DNA of 47,134 bases. Source: Treponema sp. Its GTDB lineage: Bacteria > Spirochaetota > Spirochaetia > Treponematales > Treponemataceae. Positions 23,471 through 30,767 of the stretch are shown piece by piece (position 1 is the stretch's first letter; every line of letters begins with the position of its first letter). The notes below the pieces were generated by a model. It was not told the origin of the DNA. It ran no database searches and worked only from the letters and a program-made list of their open reading frames with translations. The stretch lies in the NCBI GenBank assembly GCA_017381365.1, contig JAFOCI010000096.1, positions 1 to 47,134 on the forward strand, in the 5' to 3' direction. The position numbers and the translations under genes were made by a program.

Positions 23471-25690
23471 TTATTGTTTTCCGCCTACAATTGTTCCTTT
23501 GAAAATGCTGCACAGCATCTTAATCTGTGCCGGCACTTCAACATTTGATTGTTCGGTTTTTATTTCTTTCTTTTTGATTTCAAAAGTTACAGTTTCTCCG
23601 CAGATATCGCTGATAATACCATTAATCAGCTGTAAATTTTCCTTTATTTTATTGAACTGAAAATCTGAGTCAATTTCTGTGGAGATGCAGTTTCTGTTCA
23701 GTTTCCAGCTGGCTGTCTGCATCAGAGCAGAACCTGTCATTGCATTTTCTTTTGACAGCTTCAGAATAAGCTGGTCATAAATTGTTTTCAGATTTATGCT
23801 TTCTCCTTTGGAATTTACAAAATTTTCAGAAGATGCATGAATGTCTTCGCTGGAAGGCAAATCATTCTGCTGATTTTCTTCATCTTCTGCGTATGAGTCT
23901 GCTAAATATTCGTCATTTTCCGGATAGCCGGTTGCAGACCAGTCATCATCAACTGGCGCATAGTTTCCGTCATCTGGATTTTCAAGGTCGTCATAACTGA
24001 TATTTTCGGCCGCTGTTTGTTCAGGCGGCACAGCTCCGCCATTATGAAAAGGGGGTTGATTTTCACCTTTCGATTCGTTGTTCTGCTTTGCATTCATCAG
24101 TGCAGAAAACATGTGCATTCCGTTTGGCGCATTTCCAGAAGTGTTTTCAACCTGGGTCCAGTTATTAGTTGCATCAGTTTTTTCTGAAGAAATCGTTTTT
24201 TCAGGAGCCGGTGAACTGAATGTTCCAAATGCAACTCTGGTGTCCTGCGATGCGACCGCACCTTGCGAACTACCTGCACCCTGCGAAAGTGCCGCCCCCT
24301 GCGAACCACCCGCCCCCTGCGAAAGTGCCGCACTTTGCGAACCACCCGCACCCTGCGATGCGACCGCCCCCTGCGAACCGATTGCACCCTGTGAAAGTGC
24401 CGCACCCTGCGATGCACCCGCACCTTGCGAACCCATCGCACCCTGCGAACCACCCACACTTTGCGAACCCATCGCACCCTGCGAAAGAGCCGCACTTTGC
24501 AAACCACTCGCACTCTGCGAACCAACCGCACCCTGCGCCCCTCCGCAAAGCAGCGCCTGAGCCTTGTCTATTGCCGCCTTTACTTCACTTGGCGAAACAT
24601 ACTGGCTTAACCAGCACAATCTGCTGAATGCAAGTTCCAGCTCGTAGCGAGGCGAAAGAGAGTAACGTATGTCGCGGTACAGCTGAAGGAAAATAGAAAT
24701 TCCCCGTTCAGTCTGAATTGTATTCCACCCGTTCAAAACCGCACCACTGTAACGTTCCGGCGACTGCCCCAACAGAGATTCCTTTTTAATTCCGTTTTTA
24801 ATCAGAAGAAGACTTCTAAGATATTCAGTGGAATTTGAAATAAGCTGTTCAATAGAAATTCCAGACTGGAGAAAAGAATCCAGCTCGTTCATTACAACTT
24901 CTGCATTTCCAGAAACACAGTTTTCAAAAATAGAATTCAACCGGTCAACACCCAAAAGGCCAAGCTTGTCACGAATTTTATCGTAAGTAATGTGACCATC
25001 GCTGAATGCGGCAACCTGGTCAAACAGAGTGTAACAGTCGCGGACAGAACCGCCAGATTCCTTTGCAATCCAGTAAAGAGCTTCGTCATCAGCCTGAATA
25101 TTCATTTCGCGGCAGGCATCTGAAAGCAGTTCCTTTAATCTGTCAGAAGCTACCAGACGGAAGTTGTACTGCTGACATCTTGATTTTATAGTCGCAGGAA
25201 CTTTCTGAAGTTCAGTTGTAGCAAAAATAAAAATTACGTGAGCAGGCGGCTCTTCTATAGTTTTTAAAAGTGCATTAAAAGCACTTGTTGAAAGCATATG
25301 AACTTCATCAATAATGTAGATTTTGTAACGGCAGCTTGTAGGAGGGAACATAACCTCATCCTTAATCTGACGAACATCGTTTACGCTTGTGTTAGAAGCA
25401 CCATCTATTTCAATTACATCCATGCTTGAACTGTTTGTAATTGATTTACAGGATTCGCACTGACCGCAGGGAGTACAGGTTGGGTCTCCGCCAGCCTGAC
25501 AGTTCAATGACTTTGCAAGAATTCGGGCAGTAGAAGTTTTTCCACATCCACGAGGTCCTGCAAAAAGATATGCGTGTGCAAACTGTTTAGTTTTAATCGA
25601 ATTTTTAAGTGTTTCTGCAACAAATTCCTGACCGGCCAGATCCTCAAACTGCTGAGGTCGGCGTCTTGTTGCTGTTACTTCGTATGCCAT
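23471..25690 (-). CDS. dnaX: DNA polymerase III subunit gamma/tau with a hexapeptide-repeat linker
   Basis: DnaX is the clamp-loader ATPase of the replisome. Domains are: AAA+ with Walker A GPRGCGKT at 45-52, a zinc module (Cys64, Cys72, Cys75, Cys78, Cys81 available), Walker B IDEVHML, sensor 1 ATTELQKVPATIKSRCQQ, and the domain III helical bundle to about residue 380. Then comes a linker of exactly 16 hexapeptides (386-481, consensus QGA-x-x-S), an acidic stretch (570-650) and a tau-like C-terminal domain. The 739-residue length and C-terminal domain mean the tau form is encoded; no clear gamma frameshift site was noted. It leads the dnaX-ybaB-recR operon. Confidence 0.97.
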   Translation of the reverse strand: MAYEVTATRRRPQQFEDLAGQEFVAETLKNSIKTKQFAHAYLFAGPRGCGKTSTARILAKSLNCQAGGDPTCTPCGQCESCKSITNSSSMDVIEIDGASNTSVNDVRQIKDEVMFPPTSCRYKIYIIDEVHMLSTSAFNALLKTIEEPPAHVIFIFATTELQKVPATIKSRCQQYNFRLVASDRLKELLSDACREMNIQADDEALYWIAKESGGSVRDCYTLFDQVAAFSDGHITYDKIRDKLGLLGVDRLNSIFENCVSGNAEVVMNELDSFLQSGISIEQLISNSTEYLRSLLLIKNGIKKESLLGQSPERYSGAVLNGWNTIQTERGISIFLQLYRDIRYSLSPRYELELAFSRLCWLSQYVSPSEVKAAIDKAQALLCGGAQGAVGSQSASGLQSAALSQGAMGSQSVGGSQGAMGSQGAGASQGAALSQGAIGSQGAVASQGAGGSQSAALSQGAGGSQGAALSQGAGSSQGAVASQDTRVAFGTFSSPAPEKTISSEKTDATNNWTQVENTSGNAPNGMHMFSALMNAKQNNESKGENQPPFHNGGAVPPEQTAAENISYDDLENPDDGNYAPVDDDWSATGYPENDEYLADSYAEDEENQQNDLPSSEDIHASSENFVNSKGESINLKTIYDQLILKLSKENAMTGSALMQTASWKLNRNCISTEIDSDFQFNKIKENLQLINGIISDICGETVTFEIKKKEIKTEQSNVEVPAQIKMLCSIFKGTIVGGKQ
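24248..24535 (-). repeat. Coding minisatellite, 16 units of 18 bp, in dnaX
   Basis: Sixteen uninterrupted 18-nt units occupy exactly 288 nt. On the plus strand a typical unit is cgaaccacccgcaccctg. Translated, the units are QGA or QSA or QSV followed by two small residues and S (one L). Several longer blocks recur in order (QGAALS next to QGAGGS), indicating expansion by slippage or unequal recombination. Confidence 0.95.
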
Positions 25691-25728
25691 ACCTTAAAAT
25701 ATAACAGAAAAAATGCTAGAATGTGAAC

Positions 25729-26610
25729 ATGAAAAGACTTTCAATTTTATTTTTAATGTTTCTGTTTTCTTCCTGTGCAACAATCAAAACTGCTTCCTAT
25801 AAGTTGGATAAGTCGGAACCATTTTCAGATAAAAAAACGATCCGCATAGTCCAGATTTCAGATTTTCACTCCAACGATTTTGGGAAAAATGAAAGCCGGC
25901 TTATAGAAAAAGTAAGAGCAGCGTCACCTGATATAATTTTTCTTACTGGGGATATATTTGATTTTGATATGAAAGGCATAAAACCAGTTCAAAATGTGAA
26001 ATATCTTCTTGAAGGTTTAAGGCAGATTGCCCCATTTTATTACATAACAGGCAATCACGAATATAATCGCTACCATAATGCAGAATGGTCATTTTTAATT
26101 GAAGAATATGGTGGAAAAACTCTGAAAAATGAATCAATTGCAGTAGAACTTAACAATGGAATAATTCTTGTTACAGGAATTTCAGATCCATTTGAAGATC
26201 TGACAATGGAAAAAAGACAAAAAGATAAAGATGACAAAGAAAAATATCTGCAAAGACTAGATGAAGTTTCCAGAAAAGCCTCCCAAATAAAAAAAGAAAT
26301 TCAGGAAAATCCTGATTTTCTTTTATCAGTTCTTCTGTCGCACAGACCAGAATACATAATGGATTACTTATCTTATGATTACGATTTAATTCTTTCTGGC
26401 CACGCACATGGCGGTCAATGGAAGTTTCCTTTCGCAAAAAACGGTCTGTACGCCCCAATGCAGGGATTTTTTCCAAAGTATTCTGGCGGACTGTATGATT
26501 TTAAAAAGCAGGGAAGTGTTTTAATCGTAAGCCGTGGACTTTCCCATCAGATTCCGAATATTCCCCGCTTTTTTAATCCGCCGGAACTTGTAGTAATAGA
26601 AATACGCTGA
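25729..26610 (+). CDS. Metallophosphoesterase lipoprotein (YkuE/YaeI-like)
   Basis: The 293-residue product has a lipoprotein signal with Cys16 (FLFSSC) and a calcineurin-like phosphoesterase domain. Its motifs are SDFH at about 44-47, TGDIFDF, TGNHEYNRYH and SGHAHGGQW. The GNHE and GHAHGG forms are typical of the YkuE/YaeI group, some of which act on UDP-2,3-diacylglucosamine or cyclic nucleotides; the substrate here is open. The chosen ATG is 6 nt after a GTG; neither has a strong ribosome site. It is divergent from dnaX with 38 nt between start codons, and its 3' end is 12 nt from that of the TPM gene. Confidence 0.87.
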   Translation: MKRLSILFLMFLFSSCATIKTASYKLDKSEPFSDKKTIRIVQISDFHSNDFGKNESRLIEKVRAASPDIIFLTGDIFDFDMKGIKPVQNVKYLLEGLRQIAPFYYITGNHEYNRYHNAEWSFLIEEYGGKTLKNESIAVELNNGIILVTGISDPFEDLTMEKRQKDKDDKEKYLQRLDEVSRKASQIKKEIQENPDFLLSVLLSHRPEYIMDYLSYDYDLILSGHAHGGQWKFPFAKNGLYAPMQGFFPKYSGGLYDFKKQGSVLIVSRGLSHQIPNIPRFFNPPELVVIEIR

Positions 26611-26622
26611 TAAATACGCCGG

Positions 26623-27393
26623 TTACCAGCCACTGGAAGCGCCACCGCCACCAAAATGACCGCCGCCACCGCTAAAGCTGTTTCTGCTTCCGCCAGAACT
26701 TCTGGAACTAAAACCGCCGGAGCCAGAATGATGATAATTGCTGCCTCTGCCCATCGAGTTAAAAAACAAAAACCAGGGAAGCCACCCAAAATTTCTGCGT
26801 CGGGAAATATTGGAAAACAAAATTATCCAGCCAATCACAAAGAAAAGCCCGTAAAACAGACTCATAAAATCGTCTTCATCGTCAGAATCAGACTTTGCCA
26901 CATTTTTAGCAACAAGCTCTGCATTGTCGCTGGCTATCCCGCCCATATTGCGAACGGCATCGTAAATTCCCAGACCGTAATTTCCGTTCCTGAATGCAGG
27001 CGCAACCACATTTCTTAGAATAAGACCGCACTTAGTATCAGTAAGCTTATCTTCAAGACCGTAACCAACTTCAATACGCATCTTACGTTCAGCCAAAGCA
27101 ACAACAAGCAGCGCACCGTTATCCTTTTTGTTCTGCCCAAGCTTCCATTTTTCAGCAGCCTTCATGCTGAACCGCTCAATGCTGTCATCCTTTAAAGACG
27201 GCACCGTCAGAACTCCAATCTGAATTCCAGAAGTCTGCTCCAGACGTTCAAGATAATCAGTGATTTCAACTTTCTGGCGAACATTAAGAATTCCGCCGTA
27301 GTCACAGACCCTTTCGTTCAATTCTGGAACACCAAGCGCAAAAATATTTGCCGCAATCAGAAAAATAGAAAAAAAAGCAATTTTCCGCTTCAT
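26623..27393 (-). CDS. TPM-domain (YgcG-type) membrane protein with Gly/Ser tail
   Basis: A signal peptide (1-20) precedes a TPM domain (about 25-150; VCDYGGIL, SGIQIGVLTVPSLKDDSIERFS, VEVGYGLED-like IEVGYGLEDKL). A membrane helix follows (about 180-200), and the tail is rich in Gly and Ser, ending SGGGGHFGGGGASSGW. This is the standard YgcG architecture. TPM proteins are membrane-associated and have been linked to photosystem repair and phosphatase activity in plants; the bacterial role is unclear. It is the last gene of a LemA-TPM-TPM operon, 3 nt after its neighbour. Confidence 0.9.
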   Translation of the reverse strand: MKRKIAFFSIFLIAANIFALGVPELNERVCDYGGILNVRQKVEITDYLERLEQTSGIQIGVLTVPSLKDDSIERFSMKAAEKWKLGQNKKDNGALLVVALAERKMRIEVGYGLEDKLTDTKCGLILRNVVAPAFRNGNYGLGIYDAVRNMGGIASDNAELVAKNVAKSDSDDEDDFMSLFYGLFFVIGWIILFSNISRRRNFGWLPWFLFFNSMGRGSNYHHSGSGGFSSRSSGGSRNSFSGGGGHFGGGGASSGW

Positions 27394-27396
27394 AAT

Positions 27397-28089
27397 TTAT
27401 TCTCCAAGAATAACAAGCCCGTCAGCAAGCTCGTTAGGATTATCTTTTCCGCCAGGAAAATGCTCTGCCAGCAAATCACCGCACTTTTCAACAGCTGCAA
27501 TAAAGCCATCTTTTGTATTTCCGTCTTTAAGACCGCCAGCCAGATCATCAGCAATAATATTCCACAAGTCCTGAGGAATTTTTTCCGCAATACCAGAATC
27601 TGCAATAATACGAACCTGCCGCTCCAGATAAGAAACAAAAATCAAAATGCCGGAATGTTCCCCAGTTTCATAGACCCCGGATTCCGCAAAATGCCGAAAG
27701 GCCCTTGCCGTAACCGCTTTATCCTGAATTTTTTTAGGAATAATCATTCTGTCCAGTACAGGAATATTCATAATAAAAAATCCCAGCACAATGGCAGCAA
27801 GAGTCGCAATCCCGTAAAAAGCAGGCAAAGTCCAGTCGCTCACATACCATAAAAATTTTCTGTAAAGTCCAAGAATTTCATTGGCAAAGGGCAAAAGACA
27901 AACAAAAATCCCGGCTGCCACATAATTTGCCGCCAGCAGCTCCCAGAACGAATAAGTATCGCTTTCCGCAGCCAAAGCCAGAGCAATCTCACCGCTGGTT
28001 CTGCTTTCTGCTTTTTTAACCGCCGCCTTGATTTCATCCAGTTCCCTGTCAGAAAGATTTGTTTTCTTCAATAAATAACCGGTAGTCAT
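27397..28089 (-). CDS. Second TPM-domain membrane protein
   Basis: The 230-residue protein starts with a short TPM-like segment (LSDRELDEIKAAVKKAESRTSGEIALAL). Two membrane helices follow (about 50-70 and 88-110), then the rest of the TPM fold (KAVTARAFRHFAESGVYETGEHSGILIFVSYLERQVRIIADSGIAEK). It lacks a signal peptide and the Gly-rich tail of its neighbour. Such split-TPM proteins accompany LemA and YgcG-type proteins in many genomes and are thought to form a membrane assembly with them. It is the middle gene of the operon, 18 nt after lemA. Confidence 0.86.
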   Translation of the reverse strand: MTTGYLLKKTNLSDRELDEIKAAVKKAESRTSGEIALALAAESDTYSFWELLAANYVAAGIFVCLLPFANEILGLYRKFLWYVSDWTLPAFYGIATLAAIVLGFFIMNIPVLDRMIIPKKIQDKAVTARAFRHFAESGVYETGEHSGILIFVSYLERQVRIIADSGIAEKIPQDLWNIIADDLAGGLKDGNTKDGFIAAVEKCGDLLAEHFPGGKDNPNELADGLVILGE

Positions 28090-28107
28090 TAGTTCGCCCC
28101 GTGCATC

Positions 28108-28716
28108 TTAAAATTCAACTTTCGGCGCACTCTTAGATTCTTCCGCAGCCTTAAAATAAGCCTTAGCCTTAAAACCAAAAGTGTTAGCCATAAAAACAAC
28201 AGGAAACTTTCTGATTGAAGTGTTAAATACCTGAGCCGCATCATTATAACGCTTGCGCTCCACAGCAATTCGGTTTTCAGTACCTTCCAGCTCATCCTGC
28301 AAGGCCATAAAATTCTGGTTAGCCTTTAATTCAGGGTAATTTTCCGCAACACTCAAAAGTCTCTGCAATGCACCGCCCAAAGAATCCTGCACCTTCTGGA
28401 ATTGAGCCATCTTTTCCGGATCATCAGTAATAGAAGAATCAATGTTTACAATGCCACCAGCCTTAGAACGAGCTTCAGCAACCTGCGTATAAACTTCACT
28501 TTCATGACTTGCAAAACCTTTTACAGTAGCCACAAGATTGGGAATCAAATCGTAACGTCTTTGATACTGGTTTTCCACCTGAGCCCACTGAGCGTTCACC
28601 TGTTCATCCATAGTCACCAGATTATTGTAGTTTCCAGAAAAACAGGAATAACATCCAAACAAAACCACCAGAACAATACCAAGACCAATCAATCCATTTC
28701 TCAATTTCAATGACAT
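28108..28716 (-). CDS. LemA family protein
   Basis: The 202-residue protein has an N-terminal membrane anchor (LIGLGIVLVVLFGCYSCF) and a helical LemA domain. Characteristic motifs are NNLVTMDEQVNAQWAQVENQYQRRYDLIPNL, VATVKGFASHE and ERKRYNDAAQVFNTSIRKFP. The start MSLKLRNG follows AAAGGGG; 15 extra in-frame residues upstream are unlikely to be translated. LemA proteins are membrane-attached with the C-terminus probably outside. The gene leads the LemA-TPM-TPM operon and has a good promoter 31 nt upstream. Confidence 0.93.
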   Translation of the reverse strand: MSLKLRNGLIGLGIVLVVLFGCYSCFSGNYNNLVTMDEQVNAQWAQVENQYQRRYDLIPNLVATVKGFASHESEVYTQVAEARSKAGGIVNIDSSITDDPEKMAQFQKVQDSLGGALQRLLSVAENYPELKANQNFMALQDELEGTENRIAVERKRYNDAAQVFNTSIRKFPVVFMANTFGFKAKAYFKAAEESKSAPKVEF

Positions 28717-28746
28717 AAAAACCCCTTTAATGCAAATATCATTTAA

Positions 28747-28775
28747 AATATAAAAGCACATTCTGTTCAGGTCAA
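28747..28775 (-). promoter_or_regulatory. Predicted sigma-70-type promoter of the lemA operon
   Basis: On the minus strand TTGACC and TATATT are separated by exactly 17 nt. It lies between the family 2 repeat and the lemA start, so the repeat is upstream of the transcript here. Confidence 0.7.
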
Positions 28776-28787
28776 GAAAATCTCAGG

Positions 28788-28908
28788 CATTTTTGCCTTC
28801 GGCAAAAACCGGACTGTTCCACACTTCGCTATCCGCTCACCGGCTTCACTCACTTCGTTCGCTCCAGTCGGCTGCTACGCAGGTGTTCCATAGTCCTTGC
28901 CCCCCGCT
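28788..28908 (+). repeat. GC-rich repeat family 2, with TTC-loop hairpin, upstream of lemA
   Basis: A perfect 8-bp hairpin (tttttgcc-ttc-ggcaaaaa, 28791-28809) is followed by ccggactgttcc and a GC-rich stretch with ttcgctccagtcggctgc, ending near ccatagtccttgcc. The flanks match the copy at 22128; the stem does not. Confidence 0.75.
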
Positions 28909-28910
28909 TC

Positions 28911-28940
28911 CTGACAGGAAAGATTTTCATAATGCAAATG
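28911..28940 (+). repeat. 30-bp dispersed repeat, family 3, copy C
   Basis: Ctgacaggaaag then attttcataatgcaaatg, directly after a family 2 repeat. It shares the 3' half with copies A and B exactly. The remaining 178 nt to the pfk gene are AT-rich; a weak TTGAAT/TATCCT pair (18-nt spacing) may be the pfk promoter. Confidence 0.6.
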
Positions 28941-29118
28941 AACCATTATTCAGTAAATAAAACCAACAAAGAATCAAAGTTATGCTAAATGATTTTCTGC
29001 AAATTCTATCAATATTCCGCCCATAATCTGAATATTTATTCAAAAAACCAATTGAATTTTCACTATATTCTATGCTATCCTAACTTGATAAAGTGCATTA
29101 TGTAACAGGAGCTTTTAA

Positions 29119-30492
29119 ATGGCTAAAAATAAATATGATTTTACAGTTGACCAGTTAGGTCCATGCAAGATTAAATCTCCAATCCAGTTATCAACAGTAT
29201 TTGGTGATGCCTGTGCAAATTATGTTCGTGATGATTCCTTCGTAAGAAACAGAATCAACGTTTTCTCAAAGGATGAAGAAAACAGCATAGATGAAACAAA
29301 CCTTTTACAGAAAGCAGGTCCTCGTGAATTCATTTATTTTGACCCAAAAAAAGTAAAGGCTGGTATCTGTACTTGTGGAGGTCTTTGTCCAGGTCTTAAT
29401 GATGTAATCCGTGCAGTTGTACGCTGTCTGTGGAACCGTTATGGCGTTCGCGACATCGTAGGTTTCCGTTATGGTTACCGCGGACTTTTCTCAGATTCAG
29501 AATTTCCACCAATGCCTTTGAATCCAGATATCGTAGATGAAATCCATAAAATTGGTGGTTCTTTCCTTGGAACAAGCCGTGGTGGCGGAGACAGACTCCC
29601 AACAGACGGTGTAGATACAATAGAAAAACTTGGCATCAACATGATGTTCGTTATCGGTGGTGACGGAACACAGCATGGTGCATCTACACTTGCAGATGCA
29701 GTAAAAGCTCGTGGTCTTGAATGTGCAGTTGTAGGTATTCCAAAGACTGTAGATAATGACTTCCTTCTTATTGACCGTTCTTTTGGTTTTGAAACAGCTG
29801 TTCAGCAGGCAAAGGAAGCAATTGCTTCAATGCACATGGAAGCTCGTTCTCAGCCAAACTGTATTTCAATCGTAAAACTTATGGGCCGCGAATCAGGTTT
29901 TATTGCCACATCAGCAGCACTTGCTTCTCATGAAACAAATTTCTGTCTTATTCCAGAAGTTCCATTTGAAATGGAAGGTCCAAACGGTTTCCTTGAAAAT
30001 CTTGAACGCCGCCTTAAAGAACATCACCACGCATTAGTAGTTGTTGCAGAAGGCGCAGGACAGGAATTGCTTGAAGTATCTGGAGATAAAGATGCTTCTG
30101 GTAACATCAAGCTTGCAGATATCGGTGTATATCTTCGTGACGAAATCAAGAAGTATTTTGCTTCTAAAAATATTATAATTGACCTAAAATATTGTGACCC
30201 TTCATATCAGATTCGTTCTGCAGTTACAATTGCTTCTGACTCTGTATATTGTGAACGTCTTGGCAACAATGCCGTTCATGCAGCTATGGCTGGAAAAACA
30301 AAAACAGTTGTTGGTCTTGTTCATGACAAATTTGTTTATATTCCAACAAGCATGGCAATTGCAAGCCGCAACTTTGTAGATCCAGAAGGAGCTTTGTGGC
30401 GTGATGCACTTGATGCAACAGGTCAGCCAAATCTTATGGTAAACGATGTTGAAAAAGCAAAGAAAAAGATGCGCGAACGCTCAGGACGCTAG
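29119..30492 (+). CDS. 6-phosphofructokinase, ATP-type 'long' form with PPi-type lysine
   Basis: The 457-residue enzyme phosphorylates fructose 6-phosphate in glycolysis. Motifs: phosphate-binding GGLCPGLN (87-94), GGDGTQ (180-185), PKTVDND (208-214) and MGRESGF. Gly183 (GGDG) is the residue expected of ATP users, where PPi-dependent enzymes have Asp. Lys209 (PKT) is typical of PPi enzymes and of the plant and trypanosome ATP-PFK group. The combination and length match the second spirochaete PFK (TP0108/BB0727 type). The donor is thus probably ATP, but activity of this group in spirochaetes is uncertain. A clear ribosome site (AGGAGC) precedes the ATG. Confidence 0.9.
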   Translation: MAKNKYDFTVDQLGPCKIKSPIQLSTVFGDACANYVRDDSFVRNRINVFSKDEENSIDETNLLQKAGPREFIYFDPKKVKAGICTCGGLCPGLNDVIRAVVRCLWNRYGVRDIVGFRYGYRGLFSDSEFPPMPLNPDIVDEIHKIGGSFLGTSRGGGDRLPTDGVDTIEKLGINMMFVIGGDGTQHGASTLADAVKARGLECAVVGIPKTVDNDFLLIDRSFGFETAVQQAKEAIASMHMEARSQPNCISIVKLMGRESGFIATSAALASHETNFCLIPEVPFEMEGPNGFLENLERRLKEHHHALVVVAEGAGQELLEVSGDKDASGNIKLADIGVYLRDEIKKYFASKNIIIDLKYCDPSYQIRSAVTIASDSVYCERLGNNAVHAAMAGKTKTVVGLVHDKFVYIPTSMAIASRNFVDPEGALWRDALDATGQPNLMVNDVEKAKKKMRERSGR

Positions 30493-30510
30493 TTTTCTTC
30501 TGAAAAAGAT

Positions 30511-30667
30511 AAAAAAATTACAAAAAAATGGGGCTGACCAATAAGTTTGCATTACGGTGGTTGAGTTTATCGAAACCACCACATTTAGTGTAGCAGTCAT
30601 TTCGACAGGCTCAATGAGCGCTACACTCATTACTTTTGGGACAGCACCATTTTTTTTGTAATTTTTT
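30511..30667 (+). repeat. Nested palindromic repeat, family 1, copy 4, with AT-rich arms
   Basis: The core (30531-30647) is full length and in the same orientation as copies 1 and 3. It is framed by locus-specific arms, attacaaaaaaatgg on the left and ccattttttttgtaat on the right, complementary over about 20 bp with a one-base difference in the homopolymer. The right arm ends in T-rich sequence, so the whole could also terminate pfk transcription. Confidence 0.88.
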
Positions 30668-30696
30668 ATAATTTTTGTAATTTTTTTAAAAAAAAA

Positions 30697-30725
30697 TTGC
30701 ATTATTTAAAAACACCCTTTACAAT
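30697..30725 (+). promoter_or_regulatory. Predicted promoter of the first amylase gene
   Basis: TTGCAT and TACAAT are spaced by exactly 17 nt. Ten nt after the -10 begins agagaattaaaaaagtttt (30736-30754), which is identical at the second amylase gene. Confidence 0.65.
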
Positions 30726-30767
30726 CTTGAACTAGAGAGAATTAAAAAAGTTTTGGAGTCCCTCCTT

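Noticed and set aside
24078..24627. Long open frames with repetitive Cys/Pro or Gly/Cys composition opposite and in other frames of dnaX
   Set aside because: They are products of the 18-nt repeat, which keeps every frame open; only the dnaX frame continues into conserved domains.
25690..25728. Bidirectional promoter between dnaX and the phosphoesterase gene
   Set aside because: Only 38 nt are available and the -10-like strings (TAAAAT, TATAAC) have no matching -35 at proper distance, so nothing could be called.
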